This document shows, piece by piece, positions 10,241 to 21,824 of a stretch of DNA of 64,000 nucleotides. This DNA comes from Mytilus trossulus. Taxonomy: Eukaryota > Mollusca > Bivalvia > Mytilida > Mytilidae. Positions within the stretch are counted from its first letter, which is position 1, and each line of letters starts with the position of its first letter. Where the stretch lies: positions 72,371,127-72,435,126 of the forward strand of contig NC_086378.1 in assembly GCF_036588685.1 (NCBI RefSeq), written 5' to 3'. The translations under genes were made by a program, and so were the position numbers. The notes beneath the pieces are model-generated. The model was not told the DNA's origin. It saw only the letters and a program-made list of their open reading frames with translations, and ran no database searches.

Positions 10241-10944
10241 TCGTTTTTGTTTGTTTGTGTAAAACATTACTTTATGAACAGAAAACACAAACAAAATACA
10301 ATTTGAATAGTCCACTATTTGATTCGTTTTCTCAAATATAATACAGTATTGCAAAACATCAGTTAATTAACACCGTCAATACCAATATTTTGTAGATCAT
10401 TGTACAAAACTATTTACAAAAAGCAATAAAACTTTCAAATGTGACCTAATTATGGCTGCAAATTTTTGTTAATATTTTTACAGTGTGAGGTACTTCTTTA
10501 GCACAAATTATATCAAAGATCAAAATATGGACTCTTTTTTTTAAAGTTAATGGGTCTTGAATTCTTTGTACAACTTCAGACATACTAATTTTAAACTTTT
10601 TTTTTGGACCAACTGGATCAAATCACTACGTATACTTTTCTTTAACAAAAAATAATGTGTATTTCTTCCTTCTTCCCCCTCTTTTGTTGCCATTTCAGGT
10701 ATAACACATAAATGAATAAAGTCAAAAGGTGTATAAAAAAAAATTGCAAGTCATACACTGTCTAAACAACATATATCGCCGCAATATATCCTTTTTGTGC
10801 GCATACGGCGTAAAGCAAACATCATTCAATCAACAAGGGACTATACGTGTAAGACAACGAAAATAAAAGGACAATTACTGTGTGCTCCCGAACTATTTGA
10901 GGATTTGTGAAAAAAGGTAATCGATACATATTTCTCATTGATCA
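10241..10944. other. AT-rich non-coding stretch
   Basis: AT-rich DNA with no recognised gene or repeat. Confidence 0.55.
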
Positions 10945-11465
10945 GATCCGATATCGATATGGTTCCAATAGAATTAAAACCGCCTCTATGAAATATATTG
11001 ACTTACATTTAGAAATTGACGATGAGAGTTGAAAACAAAACTTTACGACAAACGAGATGCGTTCAACTTCCCAAATATTAACTTTCCATTTATTTGTAGC
11101 AACATCCCAGCAGTGCCTGCATGCGGAGTATATATCTCCCAATCGATACGATATTCCTGTGCATATATTTCCTCCCTTGATTATCTTGATAGAGGATTGC
11201 TGCTCACAAAGAAGCTATTAAACCAAAAGATCAAAATGGTGAAGTCGGAATCAATCCTTCGTAAATTTTACGGACGCCATCACGAGTAGTTTGACCGCTA
11301 TGCCATACCCGAATTTCACCGAATTTCACAGATGATATCAAATATGTTCCTTATGTCGTGACTACAATATCCTTCCCTTTTTCATGATTGTAACCTACTG
11401 AATTTGACTATTTACCGGATTCGTAATAACATGGGCAACACGACAGGTTTCACATGTGCAGCAGG
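10945..11465 (+). pseudogene. Penelope-like reverse transcriptase fragment, broken
   Basis: This 5'-truncated copy begins in the region after the YIDD motif and runs through KYIDLHLEIDDE, then PAVPACGVYISQSIRYS and KFYGRHHE, into the 3' tail (GCAACACGACAGG near 11432). A frameshift lies near 11029, where the frame changes at a GAGTTGAAAAC site, and an in-frame stop follows HHE near 11287. It aligns along its length to 780-1310 of the first copy. It cannot make a functional enzyme because motifs A, B and C are absent. Confidence 0.75.
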
Positions 11466-12142
11466 AACTTTTATCCTGCATTTTTTTTTCGCAAAATGAC
11501 AAAATAGAGCAGCCTATTCTGTTTTAAATTAATTTCCTTGATGGTGAAATTATCGAAACCGCCCGTTCATCGAATGTGTACTTCCGATTAGTAGCATGAC
11601 GTTTGTAGTAATAGATCGGGATTTGGTATTTGAGCCTCATTCCTATTTTATATTGGAATTTTGCTGATCATTCTTTTTAAGTGTGGTGTGTGTAATTCTA
11701 ACATGACGTGTTTGTTTCTTTTGCTTTGTAAATAAACCCACGCTCGAAATTCAATAAAATTTGTTTGCACATGCGTATATTGACAACCACCGAAAAATGA
11801 ATTTCATCAAATTGGCATGCATTAAATATATTTCATTAACTTAAAACACTTTCAAACTCGTAAATGATGCACATGTTGTTATATTATGACTACAATGTGT
11901 TACAATTTGCAATTGACATATTAGACCTAGATACGACAACGTTCTTGATGGCTTTTCTAAACCCCTCCTCCTGATAAAACAAATTGCTAGTCGTTTGAGT
12001 GTCTACAAAATCAAATTAGAGGCTACACAAACGCTCTCCAATTATACACATCGGAAATGGAAATTACCGTGATTGTCCTAATCAGAATCGGAATTATTAA
12101 TGCAAGCTATACTTTATTGTAATTCTAACATATTTTACAAAA
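11466..12142. other. AT-rich non-coding stretch
   Basis: No gene or recognised repeat. A T-run near 11483 and ordinary AT-rich sequence. Confidence 0.55.
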
Positions 12143-12682
12143 TCAATGTACAGATAACCTGATAATGGATTTATCGGTCTGTATTTGTGTCTTTTGGAGG
12201 TGTTTTTCTTTAATTCATCAGTCACCGGAAGATGCCTGGATAACTTCGGGTCAAACTCATAAACATCGGTTCAAACATTATGACGTCGCTGATATGTTTG
12301 GGTCAAAGTTATCTAGGTCAGAGTAAGATATTTGATAATACAAAGCCGTGATATGCAATTTTATTAAGAGTTGAGTGGAGTAATATAGACAATGGGACGA
12401 CCGATAATTTTATGTAGGTTTTCCTCTAAAAGACCTCAAAGTATTGGCATTACCGGTCGACTCACTTCTTATATCACTCTGCTCAGCTCTGCAATAAATT
12501 GCATATCTCGGGTTTGTGACATCAAATACATTGCTCTGTTTTATATAACGGTTGAACCGACTTTGATAGTTTGACCCAAACTGATCAAGTTATCTTCCAG
12601 TTGCTGGTGAAGCTAAGAAAACACCTTCAAAGGACACAAAAACAGACAGAAAATTCGATTATAAGGATATCTGCATATTGCT
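12143..12682. mobile_element. Fold-back element, about 540 bp near-complete inverted repeat
   Basis: The left half (12143-12405) is the diverged inverted complement of the right half (12430-12682). Paired landmarks include TTTGTGTCTTTTGGAGGTG near 12184 against CACCTTCAAAGGACACAAA near 12622, GGGTCAAACT near 12249 against AGTTTGACCC near 12567, and GATATGCAATTT near 12351 against AAATTGCATATC near 12496. The short loop is centred near 12418. A transcript across it would fold into one long hairpin. No transposase is present, so it is a non-autonomous fold-back or MITE-like element. The two short plus-strand open frames within it are not genes. Confidence 0.75.
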
Positions 12683-13124
12683 ATAATATAATCGGTACCT
12701 TTCTCTGGAGGACAGACACAACTGTAATATATACAAACTGTGCTCATTGGACGTAAATTATAATGATACATATAGAACAAACACTTCTTGAATCATTTAT
12801 TAAGATGAAAATTTAAAAAAGTATGTATATGAGTAAAGCTTGCGAAAAGAGTCACCCGAAATGCAGTGGCGAGGATGTCTTAAAGTTCATATAATACATG
12901 AACCCCTATTTTGTTTAGTATGTATTATGGTTTGAATCCAATCGTGGTAAAATAAAACTGTCAACAATATCGTAATATTCTGTAAATAAATATTGAATTT
13001 TAGAATTAGCGTTGTTGTCTTTTTTTTTAAATCTGCAAAATAATAGTAGACATTACAAGTATATAAATCTTTGAAGTGATGATTACCTGCTAACCCAAAT
13101 GTTAGTATTTCAAACATGAAAACG
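12683..13124. other. AT-rich non-coding stretch
   Basis: No supported gene. The minus-strand open frame at 12887-13117 has no motif and low-complexity composition. Confidence 0.5.
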
Positions 13125-13620
13125 GAAAACGAGTAGTATGATAGTCAATGAGACAAATGTCTAATATATATATCAAATGACATCGAAACTACATTAACGA
13201 CTATCTGTCATCGTACGGACTTCGACAATAAGCAAACTACATATCGCATACCAGTAATAAGGGCCTGAATTTTAACAATCCAAAAGCGAAAAAATACGGC
13301 CTAAATGATGTACAAAACGATAAACAATAAACAAATATAATATACAGAAAGAGACGACAACGACTTTTGACTTAATACATGCACAAACAGACTACTAGGG
13401 TTGATAAATGTTTGCTGATACCAATAACGTGAGGCAGTGGCTTTACAATACGACATAAAAGAAGCAATTTCACTCAGATGAAAAGGGATTAAATTGTAAC
13501 TCATCGATACAAAGAACATTATCATACTAACAAATACAAAAAAGGAAGACACAGTATAGATCTGAAAGTACTCACAGTTACTGAAAGTTAGTTCAAAGAC
13601 AAGAATACTAAAACGTATCA
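13125..13620 (+). repeat. Diverged, near full-length family A copy
   Basis: It starts with GTAGTATGATAGTCAATGAGACAA, then has CATCGTACGGACTTCGACAAT, CATATCGCATACC, and ends with the GATCTGAAAGTACTCACAG..TTAGTTCAAAGAC tail also seen at 4245-4280. Length agrees with the other near full-length copies. The 106-codon minus-strand open frame is incidental. Confidence 0.6.
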
Positions 13621-14327
13621 TGTGTATAAGAAGAAATTTTATTGATAACCTTGAAATGATTTATTTTTTTATTTCTTTGTCTTTTTAATTAGTATTTCTT
13701 GTATGTTAATAAAGCTTTTTTGTACTTTTTGCATTTGAGCAATTGTCGTTTATTATAAATTCAAATCAAACTATCTTAATTAAACAAATGAAAAAATCGT
13801 TTTTTCAACAACTGTCAGAAATTACACGAAAATAAATTAAAAAAATTAGAAGATATGAGTTTCTGAGTTTTGACGCCTGAAATTGCAGCAATATCAAATG
13901 ATTTATAACATTGACGATGCAGAAAATATTTATTTTGTTGCAATAAATTTTCAGACTTAACGACTAATAATGTGCATTTTATGAAGTTCTCCTACCACAA
14001 TTCACTTAGGAATAATAACTATTTCCTGTTATTTGGAAATTGTTAACTGATTCATTTATTTTAATTAAGCTTTGTAACTTTCCCGAATACATTTTCTCTG
14101 TGTTGTGGTATAAGACGTTTAATTAAATATTTCTGATATTTGACTGTTTGGCATTTATATCGATTAGCACAGAGATGTACCGAAAAACAGCAACGGCTTC
14201 TCCCGCTAAAAAAAGTGACTTTTAGATTATATATAATCTGCTATTACCATATTTACTTTAAAGTTCATTTATTGCGTGACCAAACTCATAATGTATAATT
14301 AACTTAGCACTCCGTCTTACTGGTCCA
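13621..14327. other. AT-rich non-coding stretch
   Basis: AT-rich DNA with no recognised gene or repeat. Confidence 0.55.
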
Positions 14328-14515
14328 TATCAATATAAACATCATTTTTATACAAGGGCATATTACTTGTTTGTATACAAAACATGGACATTACAGATTT
14401 TAGAGTCCCGAAAAGTCAATATGAACATCATCTTCAGACGAATGCATACTACTTGTTTATATACATAACATGCAAATTACAAATATCAGTGTTCCGAAAG
14501 TCAATATAATGATAT
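14328..14515 (+). repeat. Two tandem copies of a roughly 90-bp unit
   Basis: A unit with AATATAAACATCAT, GCATATTACTTGTTT, ACAAAACATG, ATTACAGAT and CCGAAAAGTCAATAT is repeated directly (14328-14417 and 14418-14515) with moderate divergence. The second copy runs into the larger tandem duplication that follows. Confidence 0.6.
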
Positions 14516-16084
14516 TATATTGTTTTGTAGATGACATTTTGCTCAGCGGTTCGTGTTAATATTTAGCTCTTCGTGTGGTGTTTTGTTGATATTTTTCTAA
14601 GGTTTTGTTAAGACATGGTGTCTGCATTGCTTCGACTAAGAGTTCCTAATGTTTTCTTTGGTACTTTTTTTTTTCTTTTTTCAATATTTTGAATGAATTA
14701 GTAAAAAAATGAAGACGTTAAACCTAGCATTGTTTACAGTAACTGTCTGGTGAATCCCTTTTTAGCAACAAGTGAACTAATGGAGCATACATACTGATCA
14801 TAAAGAAAAACTTTGTATTCTAATGTAGATTTTTATGATATTTTTCCTTTATTTCAGATCTTCATGATATTTTTCATTTATTTCAGATCTTCATGATATT
14901 TTTCCTTTATTTCTCAAATACAGATGTTTATGATCTTTTTTCAAGAATAAAAGATGTTTAATACCGTATTTGAATAGAAAAGTTTCCATTGTTATGAAGC
15001 AATGATTAAATTCTGACCAATTATAATCATATAAAAAACGATAAATACAATGATAATTCCAATCTTCATAATTTCCACAAACTAAACACGACATCAATCA
15101 TCTACCTTACCTATAATACAATCATATACCTTACCTATAATACATAGTTTTTACACTATCGCATTGTAAATAAGAAACAAATTGAAATACATTAATTATC
15201 AAAAAACTGGTATCTGCATCGTATTCAATATTTCTCCGTACACTAAGATATAACTGTTTATTGTAACTCAAGCGGGCATCCAACTAGGGAAGTAAACATA
15301 TGTCATATATTCAACGTACACTATATTAACGTTCAAATGAGTATAACTACGAACCTGTCTTGTTATATTTGAAAAACATATGTGACTCCGGACAAATTAT
15401 TAACTCTAAACTAGATTCATCTTTGTAATGTATCAGTGTTCCGAAAAGTCAATATAATGATAATACCTTTTTCTCAGTTGTTCGTGTTGCTCAATATTTG
15501 TTTTTTCGTATGGTGTTTTGTTGACCTTTTCTTACGTTTTGTTAGGACTTGATGTCTGTATTGCTTCGATTTATGGTTTAAAAGTGTTTTCTTGCTATAT
15601 TCATGTTTTTAAAAACTTTTTAATATTTAGTGAAAAATTGAAGATTTTTTTTATTAAATCTGTCTAAAACACACTTATGACGGATACTGCACGATCACAC
15701 AACTCATATGTTCTATCATAAAACGTTTGAAGTAATGACACTATATATAATATCAATATGAATATAATCAGCATTGGTTCGTGAAATTATCCGATGAACA
15801 CTTGTTTTAGCAATAAGCTAACTGATGAAGCATGCATACTAAAAATGAAGAACGTTATAAGAACCTTTATTTCAAATATATATTTTTATCGTGGTATTCC
15901 TTTGTTTTTGATATATGAATTTTTATGATCTATTTCCTTTGTCGGTCAAATAAAGACTTTAATGATCTTTTTCAAGAATAAAACTTGTTTTACTGCGTTT
16001 TTGCTAGAGCGGTTACCATTGTTGTGAAACAATGATCAACTTCTGACCAATTATAATGCATGTAGAAAACGATAAATACAGTAA

Positions 16085-16435
16085 AAAGTTATCAAAGGTA
16101 CCAGAATTATAATTTTGTACGCCAGACGCGCGTTTCGTCTACATAAGACTCATCAGTGAAGCTCATATCAAAATATTATAAAGCCAAACCAAGTACAAAG
16201 TTGATGAGCATTGAGGTTTCAAAATTCCAAAAAGTTGTGCCAAATACGGCTAAGGTAATCTATGCCTGGGAAAAGAAAATCCGTAGTTTTTCGAAAAATT
16301 CAAAGTTTGTAAACGGGAAGTTTATTAAAATGACCACATAATTGATATTCATATCAACACCGAAATGCTGACTACTGGGCTGGTGATACCCTCGGGGAAG
16401 AAACGTCAACCAGTAGTGCTATCGACCCAGTTAAT
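16085..16435 (-). mobile_element. Retrozyme monomer with one hammerhead
   Basis: Bounded on the plus strand by AGTTATCAAAGGTACCAG and ATCGACCCAG, like the monomer at 29748-30101. It contains one hammerhead at its left end (minus-strand sense) and interior words such as GTGCCAAATACGGCTAA and GGTGATACCCTCGGGG. It lies inside unit 2 of the local tandem duplication and is absent from unit 1, so it inserted after the duplication. A short open frame in it has no protein resemblance. Retrozymes are non-coding retroelements that spread through ribozyme-processed circular RNAs; that role here is inferred from the family. Confidence 0.75.
16117..16165 (-). ncRNA. Type I hammerhead ribozyme, core intact
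   Basis: On the minus strand: 5' stem I, CTGATGA (16156-16150), stem II GTCT-TATGT-AGAC, GAAA (16136-16133), a minimal three-pair stem III (ACG-CG-CGT), and the cleavage triplet GTC (16127-16125). This matches the core of known type I hammerheads with the very short stem III seen in animal retrozymes. All core positions visible are conserved. Stem I pairs except for one mismatch at its fourth pair. Self-cleavage after the C of GTC is expected. The minus orientation is the same as that of the receptor gene ending at 16978. Confidence 0.8.
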
Positions 16436-16977
16436 GTCTTATCAGGAATCTCCATAATGTCCACAAAGTACACACGAAATATATCATCAACGCCCTACTT
16501 TAATTGCACAATGTGTACTCTATCGGAAGGTATATAGGAAACAAATTGAAACACATTAATGATCGAAAGACTAATATCTGCATCGTATACCAAATTTCTC
16601 CGTATACCATACATTACTGTAAATTGGTACTAAATCGGGCATTCACTAATGGAAGTGAAATGACGTAAAAAAACGTACAATATAGTGCAAATGAATATAC
16701 CGTTAAGAACCTGTCTTGTAATCTTTTTTGCACTCGCAATGAACGACTACGGACAAATTATAAACTCTAAACTAGATTCTTTTTGTAATGTTTTATCATT
16801 GTAACCGTATAATCTGGAACAGGGAATTTATCTTCATTTGTTATATACTCTATGTACTACTCTAGAATAATATGAGAACACTTACAAATGTTTCTAGTAC
16901 AATTTTATATGAAACTCATCAGATAAATTCACAGGAAAGGTGACAAAACAAACTTAATTTTAATTAGCTCATATTTA
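16436..16977. other. Region 3' of the receptor gene
   Basis: This is the remainder of tandem unit 2, up to about 16800, plus the immediate 3' flank of the receptor gene. On the minus strand an ATTAAA hexamer lies at 16964-16959, 14 bases after the stop codon. An AATAAA lies at 16326-16321, inside the retrozyme. Either could be a polyadenylation signal; hexamers are common by chance in AT-rich DNA. Confidence 0.4.
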
Positions 16978-18039
16978 CTATGTCATTGGTATTGAAGTGA
17001 AAGTTGTTGACATTCCAATATTTATTTTCTCCCGATATCCACACAGTTTTCGTCCACATAAAAGTTTTAGCTCCCTCCTAAATTGACGACTTAGTGTAAC
17101 ATATATCCAAAAATTTATCAGATAAATGATAAATACAAGAAGATTCAGAACAATAGATAATATTTGAATCTGTTCCATGTTGGATTCTAATAGCTCAGGA
17201 TAAAACACAAATAAGGCAAATACAATTCCATTCGGAATCTCCACGAATAAGAAAATTGAGACCAACACAATGATCATCTGAGAGGTTCTCCGAATCTGTC
17301 TGAAATCCCGTCTTTCGGTCTCTGTGTTTTCATGCTTATGGAGTTGAAGTATTCTCTTGGTTTCTAGTTTCAGTTTTCTAGACAAAAGAAGCGTTGTTAA
17401 GAATAGTATCGCACACGGCACAAGTTGTCCGAAAACGCTTCTTAGTACGTTTTGAAGTTTATTAATTTGAAGGATCCCTTGTCCTCTCGTACAGTTGCAG
17501 ACGGTAATTTCATTCCCACTTTCATCCAAAATTGTGACCGGGTCAAACCGCCTTTGTAAAAAGGACGGAATATACATTAAAAAAGAAAGAACGTACGTAC
17601 TTACTATTATAACAGTGCTCGTTCTTATTGAGCAGAATCTAGGCCCCTGCATCGGAAAAGCCACAATGATAAACCTTTGAATTCCGAGTGCAGTTGTAAT
17701 CCAAACGGAAGTGGTGTGAAATGATGGTGCTAACTTTGCTGTTACGTTGTAAATAATGCACATTGGATATGGTAGCGGTTTGGTAACGTCAAGAAATCCG
17801 TGAACGTAAACAAACGAAATATTTATCACGTTGGCTGCTAGAATATCCGACACTGCTAACCCAATTAACAGCGCTGAAGTTGGGGATCGCATTTTTCGCT
17901 TAAGAAAAACTACAATTACTAGCATATTAAAAATCAGCGTAAAAGCAGATATTATCGGACAAATTACTCCATATATCCAAAATCCTGCTGGATAATTGTT
18001 AGCCCTACAGTAAAAGTCACCTGTCGAATTATTTTCCAT
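16978..18039 (-). CDS. Class A GPCR, FMRFamide/myosuppressin/sex-peptide receptor-like
   Basis: A 353-residue seven-helix receptor in one uninterrupted exon. Approximate helices are 22-46, 55-80, 95-127, 140-160, 198-220, 253-280 and 291-318. N38 in helix 1 and D65 (LAVSD) in helix 2 are the class A anchors. C94 can bond to C181 or C183 in extracellular loop 2. N-glycosylation sites occur at N3/N4 and N182. The helix 3 motif is QRF (121-123) in place of DRY, helix 6 carries FLFVEIPNGI, and helix 7 reads NFWIY (309-313) in place of NPxxY. Helix 6 and 7 motifs of this kind are typical of the myosuppressin, FMRFamide and sex-peptide receptor group, so a neuropeptide ligand is likely but not proven. 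The start is well supported for a single-exon gene: an in-frame TAA lies only six bases upstream (18048-18046). Length is normal for the family. No neighbouring gene is present; the 3' side abuts repeats. Confidence 0.88.
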   Translation of the reverse strand: MENNSTGDFYCRANNYPAGFWIYGVICPIISAFTLIFNMLVIVVFLKRKMRSPTSALLIGLAVSDILAANVINISFVYVHGFLDVTKPLPYPMCIIYNVTAKLAPSFHTTSVWITTALGIQRFIIVAFPMQGPRFCSIRTSTVIIVSTYVLSFLMYIPSFLQRRFDPVTILDESGNEITVCNCTRGQGILQINKLQNVLRSVFGQLVPCAILFLTTLLLSRKLKLETKRILQLHKHENTETERRDFRQIRRTSQMIIVLVSIFLFVEIPNGIVFALFVFYPELLESNMEQIQILSIVLNLLVFIIYLINFWIYVTLSRQFRRELKLLCGRKLCGYREKINIGMSTTFTSIPMT

Positions 18040-19589
18040 TTTGAATTACAATTGGTATATTTCAAATGAAAGTTTGACAGATGTTTTCTTTAGAATAAAG
18101 TTGTGATTATCATTATTGGCGAAAACATTTCTGTCTGGTAAGACTATATTTACTAAATGAGTTATAAACAAATCAGCAATCCCAGTTATCGTACTCAAGG
18201 AATATAGTTTGTCACTTCTAGGTTTCAAATTATCGTCATTTAGAAAACAATATGTATATAATTACCATCAATCTGTTGCATCACGCTACAATGTCATTTG
18301 CAATAAATCATTTTCCGTGATCTCTTAGAATCGACAGTTACCGTACAAAGTGATTAGATTGTAATGATAGCTTAAGTATCGCGCCATTCCTTTACACTTA
18401 TCTTAGTTTATAACTTTAACACAAAGATCCGTTAATGAAGTTTTAGTCTGCCTACAAAAGACACTTATAGAAGTTTTAACTTCGTCCGAGCATGCCTCAA
18501 CTATACCAATCAAGACAACGTAGTCATATTTGTTAAAAGTGATGAAATGTATTCAAAACAATTTCTAATATCCTCAACGTGTTCATCGGTTAATAACTTA
18601 AAGTAAAACATCCAAAACTATTAAAAGGATTCCCAACGTATGCCATTTATTATATTCCGAATTATCACCGTCCAGCAGTGAAAATGTTATTTTACCAATC
18701 ACTAATAAAGAGTATTATGTCTGTATCTAATATTGGTTTAACTAATGATGATCAATAAAAACAGGGTAGTTGTTTGAGAGGAGGCTTGTTTTGTCCAATA
18801 CCAATCAAGCTTTAATTGTAAAGAAAGCTGACGTGCAGACTGATTGACATTAGATTGTACCTAAGTATACCCTTTCCAACGTGCATATTGATTCATTTAT
18901 AACGCTTTTTTATGAATGAAATTATTGTTTTTACATTTTTTATGCAGAAACATGTGAAAATTGTCACTAGGTGAAATGCACATGTGTTAGGCCATGGGAA
19001 TTATATGTTCTTTGTATTCCATTGATTTATTCAAATTGACACTACATTCAACATCTTGTGTCATTTTGTTTTTATGAATTCATTTGCATATTTTTTAGAA
19101 ATTTCTATACAAAATATCTTGTGTGAAATTCACATAAGTATGCATGCAATATTCATAAACTTGTACTTACCTTAAGCTTGTAATATTTCCATTTGCATGG
19201 ACAATTTATTTTTCTAATAACACAACTAGACTGGAAATATTGATATTGAATGATCGTTTTGTATTAATTACGAGCAATCGGAAAATGAAAATTGGAGGGA
19301 AAAAATAATTGACACACTAATTTTAAATTTTAAAAAGAGTTTTTTTGTATTACGCTGTATGTATGAATTGATCTAGTTAACTTAGGAAAGGTAAGAATAC
19401 AGACTGATTAAATAAGCCTGACTGAGAGGCATAAAAATAAATGTATTTTGCAATTAGACAAACTCAAACAGGTGTAAATATATCGTATAGTTTACGTACA
19501 TAGTCTCCTTGTACCTTGCGTCTGTTGTAAGCGAAATGTTCATTTAGGTGTCTTCTTCGCAGTCCGCGTTTACTTCTTTGAAATGTTGG
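18040..19589. other. Upstream flank of the receptor, AT-rich
   Basis: No promoter element can be assigned with confidence. A 60-codon open frame at 18046-18228 minus, in the receptor's frame, is closed by the TAA six bases before the receptor ATG and has no motif; if transcribed it would be an upstream open frame. The rest is AT-rich with no recognised repeat. Confidence 0.45.
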
Positions 19590-19665
19590 GTACTCAATGC
19601 TCCTCATCACTGTTTGCGTATTAAGTTATAATTCTGGTACCAATGATAACTATTTACGAAATGTA
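19590..19665 (+). repeat. Retrozyme remnant without its ribozyme
   Basis: ACTCAATGCTC, then TTGCGTATTAAGTTATAATTC, TGGTACC and TGATAACT are the complement of retrozyme landmarks at 16090-16210. The hammerhead core between them has been deleted. Transcript sense is the plus strand. Confidence 0.55.
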
Positions 19666-21824
19666 TTGATTTTTCCTTTACAAGTTTATGGCGTTGAGAG
19701 AATTAAAGTAAAGGTAGGGTTACCAAAAGAGTGAAAATTATAAATGAACATATGAACATATGAACATTCAAGAATCCATGTTATAATACAGGACAAGTCT
19801 TGCATCCAGTTTAAAAAAACTCGTTCATAATGCTTTTTTTTTATTTTTCTATTGAACATAATAATTATTTTTGGTCTAGTACAAAACTTGTTCTTATATT
19901 GTCATTATAGAACATAATGATGGTCTCATCTGATATACATGTACTATTTGCTAACGGACGGTTTACAAGAATTTGTCCATCATTTTTACAGGAATTATAC
20001 TCGTATTATTAATGATAATTGCAAAACTTTGTTTCCAAGTAGTTTAATAAATGACAGTTGTTGGTATACATTTGTTAATTCAAATTAAAAGCTGAGTCTT
20101 AAAAGAGTTATAAAGCTAAATACTGATTCTTAATTACGAAAAGAAATCTTTGCTGATAATTTGCCTTTTTGTTTGGCCTTTATATTTATTTGATAGTTTC
20201 AGCAGTCTACATTACATGTACGTATACAGGTACGTATGTACGTATACGATTGATCGTCCATATATTATAGAAAGTCAATTATCTGGGATTATTTTCAGGG
20301 GGGCTTTTATAAACAAGTAATCATGGAAATCAGGGGACGATTTGTTGATATAATTTAGATTACTTTCACACCTCAGGTATGAACGTGACGATGTGATTGG
20401 ATAAACGCCATTTCGAGGTGATCGTGAGGGGACAGTAGGTTTCGTGACCATCACGTCTAATTATTTTAAGCATTTTATCATATGATAATTGGGGCAGGAA
20501 AAGACCTGTGTGAATTGTACTAACCCTATATGAGTTCTTAGGGGGTCACTTGACGGTCACATATATAAATATAACTTATAAAAGACTACTATATATTCAC
20601 TGATATTTATACCTCCGCTTGTTAAACACTGAGATAGTAGCAGTTCTTCCTGTTATGAAACATGAAATAAACATTATTTATATTTGAACAAAGATTTACT
20701 AGTAACTAAATCATTATCACACCAGAGCTATAACAATAACATAACATATGTATCTGAATGAAATAGTATAATATATACAATATGTTTAGAGTTCACAGTT
20801 AGGATTAAACAAACATTTACATTTGTATACGTCTGCATATCATTGAGCTAAAACACGAAAAATTACCATATGCTACAAAGCATCAACATATATGAGACAT
20901 TTAGCTAATTACATTTCACATGAAAAATATTTCTAATAATGTTGAAAAAAGAAAGAATATTATTGGAATTATAATGTGCATGTAATAATTAGAGTTATAC
21001 AGATTAATAAAATATGACATGAAACGGAAATAACTTCAAATGAACAACTATTTCTTAATGAGAAGTATAATGATTACAAAGATATGTGTAACAATCTATG
21101 AAATATGTAGTAATATTGATTTAATCATACATGCAATATGGAGATATGCGATTTCAAATGTACATTAATAACAAATTATTCAAATATTTCTGGCTAATTG
21201 GCAAGCTAGACAAGGTTTAAAAAAGATATATTTCATAATTGCAATTTACAAAGTGGAATAATGCATTTATTAGACTTGCAAATAATAGAAAAGACGCATT
21301 GTTTTATTTCATTTCTTTTATTGTTGTGTGATTTGACGATTTTAGCTGAGTGCCTGGTATTCTGATAAACAACACTAATCACACATTCCTACTTATCAGG
21401 GCTTATTTGATTTTATAGATAAAAATCTGTTTTGTAATATTTAACATATTACAAGCAAAAATCAGGCTAAATATTAAGTCCGACCATTTACATGTTTTTA
21501 ATTGACCCAAAAGTTATCAATCTGAAGACTTTGCTGTCTAATCTTACAAAAACATGCTCGATGCCGTTTTAAAGGGGCATAGGCTTTGATATGTCTAATT
21601 AAAAAATATGATTATTTTGGTCAATATTTAATGAAAGGAAAAAAATCAATTAACCAAAACGCTTTTAGCATTCGGTTTGATTCAGTTTTGTCAAAATAAG
21701 CTGAGAACGTCGATGGTGAATTTGTGACTTGTAAGTGAATAGTTAGAACCCATTGAATGTGTACTCGTGTTACTTTAACTTACACCTATAGCCAGATATA
21801 CATTATGAGTGAATAAAGTGTGGT
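19666..21824. other. AT-rich non-coding stretch
   Basis: Mostly AT-rich. A short palindromic run of TACGTATAC/TACGTATGTACG words lies at 20217-20250. A slightly GC-richer block at 20290-20560 (GGGGACGATTTG; GTGAGGGGACAGTAGG) may be a fragment of an unidentified repeat. No gene recognised. Confidence 0.5.

Larger units (their letters stand above)
14480..16800 (+). repeat. Old tandem duplication of a roughly 1-kb segment
   Basis: Unit 1 (about 14480-15440) and unit 2 (about 15430-16800) share an ordered series of matches. These are CAGTGTTCCGAAA...GTCAATATAATGAT (14487, 15432), GTGGTGTTTTGTTGA (14575) against ATGGTGTTTTGTTGA (15510), TTCTGACCAATTATAAT (15013, 16032), CTGCATCGTAT (15212, 16578) and ACTCTAAACTAGATTC (15403, 16759). 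Unit 2 is longer mainly because a retrozyme (16085-16435) is inserted. Unit 1 also holds a short triplication of a CTTCATGATATTTTTC word near 14830-14910. No conserved reading frame is evident. The 3' edge lies just downstream of the receptor gene. Confidence 0.75.

Noticed and set aside
17495..17680. Plus-strand open frame inside the receptor gene
   Set aside because: It is the antisense shadow of the receptor coding region.
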